Shown: positions 17,915-26,581, numbered from the stretch's first letter. The stretch: 51,401 nucleotides of DNA from Noviherbaspirillum malthae (GCF_015352985.1 NZ_JACYXF010000042.1:1-51401), one strand, 5' to 3'. The notes: generated from the letters alone by a model not told the origin. Numbers and translations: made by a program.

Positions 17915-18174
17915 GATGTCTTCCTTTGTAAAGTCGGCGCACGCTTGTCAATCGCGTCTCGTCGATCCTGTTGAGGTGAATTGCATGCCAGCCGATGCAT
18001 GAACCGCGACTGCCGTCCGGAGTCATTCGCAGGCATGTGCCGGCGAGACTGCTTCAGTCCGAACGATCCGCGGAAACGATCGACATCCTTACTACCCGCG
18101 GGAAGACAGATTGGATGCAGGGGGAAGAAAAAATTTTTATCCGACGAAGGAGGATTGCGCCGATGAAGTTGCAA

Positions 18175-18864
18175 TCACAGCGGAACCGCTTTTCCAAGAG
18201 CAAGGATTGCGCCGGTCGGCCGGTCGAGCGGTGATCCTGATTCCGGCTCCAGCGTCACTTCGAACAGCTGATTTGTGCTGATACCTGGAAGTTTGCTTAA
18301 CGGCACGATGGCATGCTGGTCAGTCCCGAGCAAGCCCAGAGACGTGGGTCCGGCTGCGCCTTCCGGCTTCGTCCAGAATTGCAGTGCCTTACCCGGTGGC
18401 ACGGAAACTGTCGCCAGCGGACGCAGACGCGCCGCCTCCTTGTCGACTTCCACGATCCAGGAGGCGCCTGTGCTCTCATTCTGTAGCACCGCGACATAGT
18501 CAGGCGGGCGCGATGCGGGTACAGTAATGAGCAAACTGAACGCAAGCAGGGCGGAAGCCATCGCGCCGGCGAAACTGCTTGCGCGCCAGAACGGCAGGCT
18601 GTGCCATAGGCTGAATGTTCGGCGTACCTGTGTCTTGCGGGGCAAATCGCTTTCGATACGCTGCCAGAGGCCGTCGGAAGGCGCGATTTCGCTCTCGGGC
18701 GGGGACAAGGTCAGCAGACGGTCATTCCAATCGCCGACAGCCGCCGCCAGCGCGGGATTGCGTTGCAATTCTCTTTCGAAAGTCGACCTTTCCTCAGCCG
18801 ACATCAGGCCCAGCGCATATTCGCCGGCCAGCACGTGCATTTCATCTCGATCGGCGAAGTTCAT
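18175..18864 (-). CDS. Anti-sigma factor, RskA family
   Basis: 229-residue membrane-anchored anti-sigma factor. The N-terminal cytoplasmic part (LAGEYALGLMSAEERSTFERELQRNP) is the usual sigma-binding helix region and lacks an HxxxCxxC zinc motif. One membrane helix follows near residues 97-118 (ALLAFSLLITVP). The extracytoplasmic RskA domain has VSVPPGKALQFWTKPEG, TSLGLLG and LFEVTLEPESGSP. Its ATG overlaps the TGA of the sigma gene (ATGA at 18861-18864), a classical coupling that keeps the two proteins in balance. Signal release would involve regulated proteolysis, as known for RskA-type proteins. Confidence 0.9.
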   Translation of the reverse strand: MNFADRDEMHVLAGEYALGLMSAEERSTFERELQRNPALAAAVGDWNDRLLTLSPPESEIAPSDGLWQRIESDLPRKTQVRRTFSLWHSLPFWRASSFAGAMASALLAFSLLITVPASRPPDYVAVLQNESTGASWIVEVDKEAARLRPLATVSVPPGKALQFWTKPEGAAGPTSLGLLGTDQHAIVPLSKLPGISTNQLFEVTLEPESGSPLDRPTGAILALGKAVPL

Positions 18865-19406
18865 CCCAGGCACTCCTTCAGCAGGAGCAGCGCACGTCGC
18901 GTCCAGGCTTTCACGGTACCCAACGGGCGCTGCAGATGCGCGGCGATCTGGGCGTGCGTATATCCGTCGACATACGCCAGCAGAATGCACCTGCGCTTGT
19001 CTTCATCGAGATGTCCCAGGCAACGATGCAGTGCGGAAGCGGCACGATGCTGCGCCAGCGTTTCCAGGGGGCCCGCACTGTCTTCGTCTTCTCTGTCTGC
19101 CATTGCTTCAGGCGTGGCGACTTCGCGCTCCGCATTGCGTATCGCATTGAGCGCGCGATGCCGCACAATGCTGTAGATCCAGCCGCGTGCCGAGCCCAGC
19201 GACTTGTCGAAAGTGGATGCCTTGTGCCAGATCTGCAGAAAAGCGTCATGCAGCACTTCGTCGGCGATCTCGCGCCGGCGGACAATGCGCAAGGCGACAC
19301 CCATCAGCCAGCGTGCCTCATGTTCATAAAGACGGCGCAGCGCGTCCCGTTCGCCGCGTGCGCATGCCAGCAACTGTGCTTCGTAATCAAAGGTCTCGGT
19401 CAGCAT
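18861..19406 (-). CDS. ECF sigma factor (SigK-like)
   Basis: 181-residue extracytoplasmic function sigma factor. Region 2 is seen in ADEVLHDAFLQIWHKASTFD and ARGWIYSIVRHRALNAIR. Region 4, with its helix-turn-helix, is seen in LAYVDGYTHAQIAAHLQRPLGTVKAW. The pairing with an RskA-type anti-sigma places it near the SigK group. It is the first gene of a two-gene unit; autoregulation is usual but no promoter could be assigned with confidence in the 270-base region upstream. Only a weak ribosome binding site precedes the ATG. Confidence 0.92.
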   Translation of the reverse strand: MLTETFDYEAQLLACARGERDALRRLYEHEARWLMGVALRIVRRREIADEVLHDAFLQIWHKASTFDKSLGSARGWIYSIVRHRALNAIRNAEREVATPEAMADREDEDSAGPLETLAQHRAASALHRCLGHLDEDKRRCILLAYVDGYTHAQIAAHLQRPLGTVKAWTRRALLLLKECLG

Positions 19407-19680
19407 CCAGTTGCCCGTTGGGATTCTTCTTGTGTAATTGCCGGCATTCCATTCAATACACGTGGCGAGGCATTATAGGACTGTGCTTTTGAGAATGACG
19501 CTTGTTGGATTTCATTGTTTAAGCAAAATCATTATGGCCTGGAGTCGCGGACGGATATTGCACGCTTCTTGCTGCAAATTTAAGGGGCTTGTCCATATTC
19601 CCTTACGGCCTTGCGTTTTTTACCGTACGTCGTGCCATCTTCATCGTCGCGTCCGGCCATCGGCATTCTGGCAAGCACAC

Positions 19681-20595
19681 TTAGTAATCAGTGGTGATGG
19701 TCAGGTGATGCGGCATCGCACCGCAGGCACCGCGGTTCTGCCACAGGACGTTGACCATGGCCGGCTCGGAGACGCCCAGATGCCGTGCCATCATCTGCAT
19801 GCCCAGCACGGTTGCCGCGCGAATCGCACCCTCCTCCTCGCTGCCGCGCAGAAGCAGGACATGGCTGTCGATCTTCGCGGCCAGCTCCGCCGAAAACCGC
19901 AAGGCCTTGATGGAACGCATGACGCGCGGCATCTGGTAGTTGGCGGCGACGCATACGTCGCAATCAACGGCGCGGCCCTGTTCGCCCAGATAGCTGGCGA
20001 ACCACATGACCGCAAGCTGCGCTCGCATGAGATAGGGGTCCTGGCCGAAGGAAACGGGAAAACGTTGTGCAAGGCGCTGCGCGTCGCCGGCACCGAGCGA
20101 GCCGGCGGCAGCCGAGGCCATCAATTCCGCGGCGGCCTGTTCCAGGCGGTTCTCCGCCAGCACTTCGCGCAGGAAGTGAGCCCTGCGCTTGGGCAGCGGA
20201 ATATCGCCGAAGAGTTCGCTGACCGCTTCCGGCTCGCCGGAACCGAGCCGCCGGCGCAGGCCCGCGGGCGTCGCCTCCTCGCCCCAGGCATGCGCGAATG
20301 CCGCCTTCAGGCCGTTGGTTCCGCCTTCGCCGCGCCAGTCGTAGCGCGACATGCCTTGCGGTGTCGGGGTCCAGAACATGAAGTTCAGGCTGTTCAATGC
20401 AATGCTGTACGCTGCCGCCCCGGCAGCTGTTCTGCCCGCGCGATGGCCGGACAGCCCGACGGACATGTGGGTGAAACGGTCCGCGCGCGCCGGCAGGCGC
20501 TCGATCGCCTCGGCATCGATGGCGACGAGTTCGGGCCGGTAGTCGAGCCTGGCCCGGGCAATGAGGCGGTCCTTCGCGCTGTGGTGGTCTGTCAT
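19681..20595 (-). CDS. Queuosine-salvage-like (DUF2419/Q_salvage) protein
   Basis: About 304 residues with no signal peptide. The phrases SLNFMFWTP, RAQLAVMWFASYL, ANYQMPRVMRSIKALRFSAELAAKID and GSEEEGAIRAATVLGMQMMARHL resemble, from memory, the Q_salvage family. Its eukaryotic and bacterial members release queuine from queuosine 5'-phosphate. If right, it would feed queuine back to tRNA modification; no tgt or queuine transporter gene is nearby. GGAG stands just upstream of the ATG at 20595; an upstream ATG at 20607 is less likely. The family call is moderate because the N-terminal half diverges. Confidence 0.55.
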   Translation of the reverse strand: MTDHHSAKDRLIARARLDYRPELVAIDAEAIERLPARADRFTHMSVGLSGHRAGRTAAGAAAYSIALNSLNFMFWTPTPQGMSRYDWRGEGGTNGLKAAFAHAWGEEATPAGLRRRLGSGEPEAVSELFGDIPLPKRRAHFLREVLAENRLEQAAAELMASAAAGSLGAGDAQRLAQRFPVSFGQDPYLMRAQLAVMWFASYLGEQGRAVDCDVCVAANYQMPRVMRSIKALRFSAELAAKIDSHVLLLRGSEEEGAIRAATVLGMQMMARHLGVSEPAMVNVLWQNRGACGAMPHHLTITTDY

Positions 20596-20672
20596 CCTGC
20601 TCCGCAAACGTCAATGAAACATCAATGAAACATTAACCGGCAGAATGCCCGGGACTGCGCGCTGCGGTTTTT

Positions 20673-21026
20673 CTACAGCTTTGCCTCTGCCTTCAGCTGC
20701 CTCACCGCCCCGACCAGGGCGACAAAGGCCTTGGTGCAGGGCGTGCCATTGGCCAGCATTCCCTGCGCCTGTTCGTACTCGCCGAGGTTGATCTGCCGTA
20801 CCACCTTTTCCAGCTCCGCATGGAAGGCCGCATGTGCGTCCAGGCAGGGCTGGTATTGCTTGAGGAAGCGGAAGCGGCGTTCACCCTCGCCGTGTAGCCA
20901 GTTGCCGAGCATGCAGGCATCGAGCTTGGCAACGCCCTTGACATCCAGTTCATGCTTGCCGGTGATGGCGGCAAGCAGCTTGGGCTTCATCTCCGCATCT
21001 TTTGCCAGTGCCTCTTCGAGATTCAC
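20673..21026 (-). CDS. Stand-alone CZB (chemoreceptor zinc-binding) domain protein
   Basis: 117 residues consisting almost only of a CZB four-helix domain. Candidate zinc ligands are His25 (GKHELD), Cys38 in CMLGNW, and His65 and His69 in HAAFH. These match the H-C-H-H pattern of CZB domains found at the ends of chemoreceptors and diguanylate cyclases. A GTG start at 21026 is chosen because GGAGG lies six bases upstream; a TTG 12 codons earlier would also be in frame but lacks such a site. CZB domains sense zinc or hypochlorite through a Zn-Cys switch, so a small diffusible sensor is possible. It is 38 bases downstream of an unknown small gene in the same direction. Confidence 0.75.
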   Translation of the reverse strand: MNLEEALAKDAEMKPKLLAAITGKHELDVKGVAKLDACMLGNWLHGEGERRFRFLKQYQPCLDAHAAFHAELEKVVRQINLGEYEQAQGMLANGTPCTKAFVALVGAVRQLKAEAKL

Positions 21027-21064
21027 GTCATCCTCCGTTTGGAACACGCCAGCGCGGGTCAAGC

Positions 21065-21361
21065 CTACTGGGCGAGAGCAACTTCGAACAGCGCATCCGA
21101 TGCGTCCATTCCCTGGGCGAATGCCGGCGTACGGGTCGCACCATCCTTGTCATCGCTGCCGATTTCGAACCATTTGCCGCCGCTGAGCTTCCACTCCTCG
21201 TATTCATAGGTGGGCCGGGCATCGAACGCATACCAGCAGCCGCTGGCATCCATCGCCATGAAGCGTGCGGTGAAGTCGCTGGGGAAGTCGATACCGGTCA
21301 GGCCGAGTTCGGCCGCGGTCTTGACCGGGATAGTGCCGGTCTGGATATCTTCTGAAGCCAT
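21065..21361 (-). CDS. Small protein of unknown function
   Basis: 98 residues, acidic and soluble, with aromatic clusters (CWYAFDARPTYEYEEW, GGKWFEIGSDDKDG). No family recognised. The start at 21361 is preceded by AAAGA; an ATG five codons upstream (21376) has AGGA too close to be useful. It lies 38 bases before the CZB protein and probably shares its transcript, so it may take part in the same response. The 230 bases further upstream, to the AI-2E permease gene, show no gene. Confidence 0.55.
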   Translation of the reverse strand: MASEDIQTGTIPVKTAAELGLTGIDFPSDFTARFMAMDASGCWYAFDARPTYEYEEWKLSGGKWFEIGSDDKDGATRTPAFAQGMDASDALFEVALAQ

Positions 21362-21591
21362 AACGCTGTCTTTCATTCCTGATAAAACCAATAGCACTCC
21401 CATCATGCCATGGCCATGCTCGCCTGCCGAGATGCAGGAACGCAGGAGGCGCATGCATGGTTTCTGATGGGCAATTCCGATAATGGCAGATTTGGCGCGC
21501 GGATTCAATGCGGGATTGCGCATATTGCGCGGATTGTTGCGAACCGCCGGGCGACCTGCGCAGCGGCGGGCCGAAAGGAGACGATGCGGTT

Positions 21592-22620
21592 TTACTTTTC
21601 GCTCGGCGTCCTGACGCGATCGCCAAGCACGTCCTGCACGTACAACATGGTGATCAGCACTGCAGCGACGGCAGCAAGCGGCGTGGCCAGCGCGACGCCC
21701 GCCATGCCGAGCAGCGCGCCGAGCAGCACCTGCATGGCGATGGTCAGTGCCGGCGGCAGGGATACGGTTCTTTTTTCGATCAGAGGCATTAGCAGATAGC
21801 CTTCTACAAGCTGGACGACGAGGAACAGCAGAGCGACATAGCCGGCTTGCACGGTATCCTGCGTCAGCGCGATCAGCACCGCCGGTATGCCGGCCATGAT
21901 GGGGCCGACATAGGGAATGAAATCGAGCAGCCCGGCGATGATGCCGAGCACCAGCGCAAGCGGAATGTCGAGCAGCGCCAGTCCGGCCGTCGTGGCCACG
22001 CCCACCGCCAGCATGGAGACCGCCTTGCCGGCCAGCCACTGGCCGAGCGTGCGCCCGAGTTCATCGAACACCTCGCGCACGCGTGCCCGCTTGCGCTGCG
22101 GCACCAAGGTCACGATGCCGTTGATGTAGATGCCCGGCTGATAAGCGAGATAAACGCCGACGAATGCAATGATGGCGATATTGCCCACCACGCCGAGCAG
22201 ACCGGAAAAGAAGAGACCTGCCTGCGGCAGCGCAGACGCCAGCTTGCCGGCCATTTCGTCTGGCGGCGGCAAACCACCCATCAGCTGCTCCAGCATGGGG
22301 TATTCGGACAGGCGCTTCTGCAGATCCTGCAGCGCTTTCGGAACAGTCTCTGCCAGCTCCCCTGCCTGCTGCGATACCTGCGGCGCCATCAGCCAGCTCG
22401 CGCCAGCAAGGACCACGACCAGCAGGGTAACAACCAGGCTGAGAGCCAGCCAGTGCGGAAGATGCAGCCATTGCCGGACGCGGCGGCTCATGTCGTACAG
22501 CAGGATGGCGAAAAGTATGCAGGCAAACACCAGCATCAGGACATCGGCGGCATACCAGACGATGCCCGCAACCGCCACGAACAGCAGGCTGACCGTATCG
22601 AACAGCACGGTGCGGTGCAT
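21592..22620 (-). CDS. AI-2E family (PerM-type) membrane permease
   Basis: 342-residue integral membrane protein. Two early hydrophobic helices, a soluble stretch with VPKALQDLQKRLSEYPMLEQL, and later helices with IALTQDTVQAGYVALLFLVVQLVEGYLLMPLI follow the AI-2E/PurR-exporter-like layout. The glycine-rich segment LLDFIPYVGPIMAGIPAVL is a family signature. Members export autoinducer-2, solutes or protons; the substrate here is unknown. The ATG at 22620 lacks a good ribosome binding site, although the reading frame stays open for 35 further codons up to an AAGGAG that has no ATG, GTG or TTG after it. The true start may therefore lie upstream. The gene is alone between two minus-strand units. 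Confidence 0.88.
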   Translation of the reverse strand: MHRTVLFDTVSLLFVAVAGIVWYAADVLMLVFACILFAILLYDMSRRVRQWLHLPHWLALSLVVTLLVVVLAGASWLMAPQVSQQAGELAETVPKALQDLQKRLSEYPMLEQLMGGLPPPDEMAGKLASALPQAGLFFSGLLGVVGNIAIIAFVGVYLAYQPGIYINGIVTLVPQRKRARVREVFDELGRTLGQWLAGKAVSMLAVGVATTAGLALLDIPLALVLGIIAGLLDFIPYVGPIMAGIPAVLIALTQDTVQAGYVALLFLVVQLVEGYLLMPLIEKRTVSLPPALTIAMQVLLGALLGMAGVALATPLAAVAAVLITMLYVQDVLGDRVRTPSEK

Positions 22621-22867
22621 GAAGTGCCGGTCTTCGCGGCGGCTCTGCTTCTGTCCGGCCTGCTGTGCCTGCGGTACATGCGGTGCGGGCGCTCTGGACT
22701 CGTCGACGGATTCGGCGATGATGTGCTCCTTGCGTGACGGGGTTCATGGTGAACCCTTCCTGCAAGTTTGGACATCGGGCCTTGCAATTGTTTCTGGCCG
22801 CAAAGGCAGGCTTTGCATTTGCTCAATGCAATCCCATGCCAGGGGGAATCGGGTGTCTGACGTGCGC

Positions 22868-23713
22868 TTAATGACAGTCCGGCACGTCCTGGTCGAGATA
22901 GACCTCGAAGGCGATATGCTTGACCGCCTTGGCGACGAGATGATCGGGATAACGGTTGGCAGACCATTCCCTGGCGATGCGCGTCAGCGCCGCCGCCGAT
23001 TTCGCATCGCTCTTCTGCACGATGAACGCCAGCCGCGCGCGCGGCGCCGCGACAGGAAGGCGCGCGGAAAACTTTTTCCATTCCGGCAGCCTGATCAGTT
23101 CTTCCAGCATGGTGTTGTCATGCACGGCGGCATCGCAGTCGCCGGTGCGCACGGCCAGCAGCGAATCCGCCGGGGCGCGCTTGACGACTTCAACGGCGCC
23201 GTATTGCGCGGCAAGCGTGCCGACATAGAGTCCGCCTTCGGACAGGCAAACCTTGCGTCCCTTGAGCTGCGGCCAGCTCTTGATGTCGGTATCGGTGCGC
23301 ATGATGGCCATCGGCCCGACCGCGTAGTCGAGCGGAATGACGGTGGCCGACTTGTGCACCGGCGCATCGTCCCGCACGGCGGCGAGCACGACATGCGCCT
23401 TGCCGGCGTCGAGCGCCACACCGGCGTCTTCCGGGGCAACGCGTACCGCGGATGCGAGCAGGCGCAGGCGCTTGCCCAGCTCCTGCACCAGCGCGTTGTC
23501 GATGGCGTCGGGCGTGCGGAATTTCATTCCGCCCTTGTATTCCGGGTCCACGTAACGGACGCCGGCAACGAGCTGCTTGCGCTGCGCCGCCTCGTCCAGC
23601 CCGCCGCCGGCATGCACCGCCTGCGGCAGCACGCACGCCGCCAGCACCAGCGATGTGCCGGACAGAATGCGCGAGGCGTTCATCAGGGGGCGGGATGCGG
23701 ACATGGCAGGCAT
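22868..23713 (-). CDS. Family 3-like periplasmic substrate-binding protein
   Basis: 281 residues with an N-terminal signal (LSGTSLVLAACVLPQAVHAGGG) and a bacterial solute-binding family 3-like fold: LRLLASAVRVAPEDAGVALDAGKAHVVLA, SWPQLKGRKVCLSEGG, AVRTGDCDAAVHDNTML. It resembles binding proteins found beside quinoprotein dehydrogenases, but no such enzyme is present. It is the last gene of the ABC transporter unit, 16 bases after the permease, and is a second binding protein of a different family from the first. It may widen the substrate range or act as a sensor. The start could be any of three nearby ATGs (23713, 23704, 23683). Confidence 0.75.
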   Translation of the reverse strand: MPAMSASRPLMNASRILSGTSLVLAACVLPQAVHAGGGLDEAAQRKQLVAGVRYVDPEYKGGMKFRTPDAIDNALVQELGKRLRLLASAVRVAPEDAGVALDAGKAHVVLAAVRDDAPVHKSATVIPLDYAVGPMAIMRTDTDIKSWPQLKGRKVCLSEGGLYVGTLAAQYGAVEVVKRAPADSLLAVRTGDCDAAVHDNTMLEELIRLPEWKKFSARLPVAAPRARLAFIVQKSDAKSAAALTRIAREWSANRYPDHLVAKAVKHIAFEVYLDQDVPDCH

Positions 23714-23729
23714 TTGAAGTTTGGCAAAC

Positions 23730-24503
23730 TCACACGTACTGGTAGCGCAGGACGCGATGCTTCAGGTTTTCGAGCAGCAGCTGGTCGATCAGCGGCGCGA
23801 GGATGGCAATGGCCAGGATATTGGTCATCACGCCGACCATGTCGGCGGTCTCGCCTGCATACGACAGAGAGCGGCCGAGGCCCTTGCCGAAGCCGACCAG
23901 CATCTCGGCCGAGATCAGAGCGCGCCATGCATTGCCGAACGCCAGCTGGGCGCCGGTGATCAGCTCCGGCATCACCGCCGGCAGGTAGACCCGCTTGAGC
24001 AGGTCCCAGCGCGATGCACCCATTACGCGCGCCGCCGACACATGCACATGCTGCACGCTCTCGGTGGCGTTCATCACCGACAGCGCGGCCGGGAAGAAGG
24101 CGGCGATGGCGACGACCACGATGATGGGCAGGCTGCCGAAGCCCATCACGATGAGCAGCAGCGGCACCCAGGCAATCGAGGGAATCGACTGCAGGATGAT
24201 GATGGCCGACTTCAGCACTTCGCGGAAGAAGAACAGTACCGCGCCGATCAGGCCGAATCCGATACCCAGAAGCAGCGCCGAACCGTAGCCCACCCCGAGA
24301 CGGGCCAGGCTGCCCCAGAGCGCCGCGCGGAAATTTTCCTGTTGGATGTCCTGCCACAGCCGCACGATGACCGTCGGCACGTCGGGCATCAGGAAATCAG
24401 GCAGGAACCATGCGGCGACCTGCCAACCGAACAGGATGAAAATGACCGCAAGTACGAAAGCGACTTTCTTGCGGTAACCGGAGAGGCGTGTTCTGTTGCT
24501 CAT
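23730..24503 (-). CDS. ABC transporter permease, SsuC/TauC/NrtB type
   Basis: 257-residue permease with about six membrane helices and the binding-protein-dependent transport loop AARVMGASRWDLLKRVYLPAVMPELITGAQLAFGNAWR, which contacts the ATPase. The family imports nitrate, sulfonates, taurine or thiamine precursors. It follows the first binding-protein gene after a 117-base spacer that contains a stable hairpin and precedes the second binding protein. Substrate cannot be read from the sequence; the absence of desulfonation enzymes in the window leaves sulfonate only one option. Confidence 0.9.
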   Translation of the reverse strand: MSNRTRLSGYRKKVAFVLAVIFILFGWQVAAWFLPDFLMPDVPTVIVRLWQDIQQENFRAALWGSLARLGVGYGSALLLGIGFGLIGAVLFFFREVLKSAIIILQSIPSIAWVPLLLIVMGFGSLPIIVVVAIAAFFPAALSVMNATESVQHVHVSAARVMGASRWDLLKRVYLPAVMPELITGAQLAFGNAWRALISAEMLVGFGKGLGRSLSYAGETADMVGVMTNILAIAILAPLIDQLLLENLKHRVLRYQYV

Positions 24504-24519
24504 TATTGCTTTGAATGAA

Positions 24520-24542
24520 GATGGCCGGAAGATCCGGCCATC
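24520..24542 (-). promoter_or_regulatory. Intergenic hairpin inside the ABC transporter unit
   Basis: Perfect nine-base-pair stem GATGGCCGG / CCGGCCATC with a five-base loop, lying between the binding-protein gene and the permease gene. There is no U-tract. Such hairpins behind binding-protein genes often stabilise the upstream mRNA and give more binding protein than permease; that role is inferred. Confidence 0.45.
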
Positions 24543-24620
24543 GTTGCGGGTACGTCTTTATCGGTAGGTCTTTATCGAACCATCGTTGCCGGACCTGCCG
24601 GCAAAGCGCAAGGCTCAGAA

Positions 24621-25616
24621 TCAGAGCTTGCGGTCCTTCTGCCAGCTCAGGTCGAGCACGCTGTTGACGTCGAAGGGCTTGCCGTCACGCGTCTTCAGGG
24701 AACCCTGTTCCTGCAGGATGTTGGCGATTTCCTGCATGCGCGCCTGTTCCTTCTGGGTCAGCACCGGGCTGAAAGTCTGGCTCTTGATCGCATCGGTGAT
24801 CACCACCTCGCGTGCAATCTCGCCCTTCTTCAATGTCTTGAGCGTCGGTTCGGAAATGAAGTAGCCGGCGATCAGCTTGGCGGCGTCGGTGGGCTTCTTC
24901 TGCAGCAGGTCGATGGCTTCGCGCTGCGCATCGAGCGATTTCCAGACCGCGTCCTTGCGCTTCTTGAGGGTTTCGCCGGAAGTGATCACCACCATGCAGG
25001 GGAAAGGCCAGACTTCGCCGATCTCGTAGATCTGCTTGACCGGCGCGATCAGCTGCGCAATGCTGGCCTGCGGCTCGAACAGGAACGCCGCGTCGACGCG
25101 CTTGCCGACCAGCGACTGCACCGCCACCTGCGGGCTCACGCCCATCACGTTCACGTCATCGGCCTTGAGGCCGGCATCCCTCAGCACCACGCCCTTGAGC
25201 ACGGTGTCGGCGGTACTGCCTTCGGCCTGCGATGCCAGGGTCTTGCCCTTGAGATCGGCCACCTTGGCGATGCCCACGTCTTCGCGGGCCAGGATCGCGT
25301 GGTAGCCGTGCTGCGCGCCGCCAACCACTTTCAGGTCAGCACCCTTGGAAGCCCAGGCGACGGCATTGGTGAAGCCGAGCACGCCGGAGTCCAACTGGCC
25401 GCCGACGATGGCCTTGATCAGGTCGGTGCCCGACTTGAACTCGACCAGTTCCACGTCCAAGCCCTGCTTCTTGTAATAGCCCGCTTCCTGCGCGACGATG
25501 GCCTGTGCATCGTCCATCACCCGCAGATAGCCGACCTTGAATTTTTCCGCGGCCTGCGCCTGGCTTGCCAGTGCAAACGCAACCAGGGTTGCGCCGATCA
25601 TTTTTGTCATTTTCAT
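24621..25616 (-). CDS. SsuA/TauA-type (NMT1-like) periplasmic binding protein
   Basis: 331 residues with signal peptide MKMTKMIGATLVAFALASQAQA. The mature protein follows the sulfonate/nitrate binding family: FKVGYLRVMDDAQAIVAQEAGYYKKQGLDVELVEFKSGTDLIKAIVGGQLDSG, then GYHAILAREDVGIAKVADLKGKTLA and GKRVDAAFLFEPQAS. Its start overlaps the stop of the ATPase gene by four bases (ATGA), so the two are coupled. It would deliver substrate to the permease encoded downstream. The ligand is probably a small anion or organosulfur compound by family, not by direct evidence. Confidence 0.9.
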   Translation of the reverse strand: MKMTKMIGATLVAFALASQAQAAEKFKVGYLRVMDDAQAIVAQEAGYYKKQGLDVELVEFKSGTDLIKAIVGGQLDSGVLGFTNAVAWASKGADLKVVGGAQHGYHAILAREDVGIAKVADLKGKTLASQAEGSTADTVLKGVVLRDAGLKADDVNVMGVSPQVAVQSLVGKRVDAAFLFEPQASIAQLIAPVKQIYEIGEVWPFPCMVVITSGETLKKRKDAVWKSLDAQREAIDLLQKKPTDAAKLIAGYFISEPTLKTLKKGEIAREVVITDAIKSQTFSPVLTQKEQARMQEIANILQEQGSLKTRDGKPFDVNSVLDLSWQKDRKL

Positions 25617-26386
25617 ACTTCTGCTCCTTCAAGTAACTTGGCCACATCGTCCTGTTCGGCGTGAATGCCGAGCAGGCCCAGGATTTGACGGCGCATCGCG
25701 GCGAACTCCGAGAGGTCGTGCGTCTTTTCGTGATGCGCCAGGTTGAATTCCTTCAGCACCGTTGCCGGGCGGTTGCTGAACACCAGGATGCGGTCGGCCA
25801 GGAACAGCGCCTCGTCGACATCATGGGTGACCAGCAGCACGGTCGGCCGCGCCTCGCGGATCAGGTCGCGCAGCGAATCCTGCAGGGTCATGCGGGTCAG
25901 CGCATCGAGCGCGCCGAAAGGCTCGTCGAGCAGCAGGACCTTGGGATGCGAGATAAAGGCGCGGGCCAGCGCGGCGCGCTGGCGCATGCCGCCGGACACC
26001 TGGTGCGGATAGTAATCCTCGAAGCTCTTCAGATTGACTTTCTCGAGCCACTGGAACGCCTGTTCGCGCGCCGCCTTCTTGTCGACTTTCTGGAGTTCCA
26101 GCGCCAGCGCCACGTTCTGCGCCAGCGTCAGCCACGGATAGAGGGCATTCTCCTGGAACATCAGCGTACGTTCGGGATGCGGGCCGCGCACCGGCTGACC
26201 GTTCGCAAGGATATTGCCGCCGCTGGGCTTCTCCAGTCCGGCGGCGATGTGCAGGAGCGTCGACTTGCCGCAACCCGAGGGACCAACCAGCGCAACCAGC
26301 TGGCCCTCCTCGAATTCGCGGCTGAAATTTTCGATCACATGCAGACTGCCGTACTGCTTGGAAATATTGTCAAAGGTGAGCTTCAT
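25613..26386 (-). CDS. ABC transporter ATP-binding protein, SsuB/TauB/NrtD type
   Basis: 257-residue ATPase with Walker A GPSGCGKST, Q-loop (MFQENALYPW), signature VSGGMRQR, Walker B VLLLDEP, D-loop ALD and switch His in LLVTHDVDEA. Phrases such as LEKPSGGNILANGQPVRGPHPERTLMFQ are typical of the nitrate/sulfonate group. First gene of a four-gene minus-strand unit (ATPase, binding protein, permease, second binding protein). It diverges from the DedA gene across about 350 bases that should hold the promoter. Confidence 0.93.
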   Translation of the reverse strand: MKLTFDNISKQYGSLHVIENFSREFEEGQLVALVGPSGCGKSTLLHIAAGLEKPSGGNILANGQPVRGPHPERTLMFQENALYPWLTLAQNVALALELQKVDKKAAREQAFQWLEKVNLKSFEDYYPHQVSGGMRQRAALARAFISHPKVLLLDEPFGALDALTRMTLQDSLRDLIREARPTVLLVTHDVDEALFLADRILVFSNRPATVLKEFNLAHHEKTHDLSEFAAMRRQILGLLGIHAEQDDVAKLLEGAEV

Positions 26387-26560
26387 CGGGATACTTTTCA
26401 GATTCGAACCGCCAAACGTGCATAGACAAATATCAACTGCTTAAGGTCCGAAGCATTTTGCACATCCTGCAAATTATGCGAATGCGCATTTTAATTGGTT
26501 TTTTCTATAGCGTACTTTATTGGCCGGAACGCAATGGAGCAACAATTTTTAACTCCTTTG

Positions 26561-26581
26561 CTTATGCGGTGACGGCATAAG
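26561..26581. promoter_or_regulatory. Dyad in the divergent ABC/DedA intergenic region
   Basis: Perfect inverted repeat CTTATGC - seven bases - GCATAAG. It lies about 175 bases upstream of the ABC unit and 150 bases upstream of the DedA gene in an AT-rich non-coding stretch of about 350 bases. It could be an operator for a LysR-type or other dimeric regulator; none is encoded next to it. Confidence 0.3.

Noticed and set aside
19438..20628. Long plus-strand frame of about 396 codons
   Set aside because: It is the antisense shadow of the queuosine-salvage-like gene; no ribosome binding site or recognisable domain.
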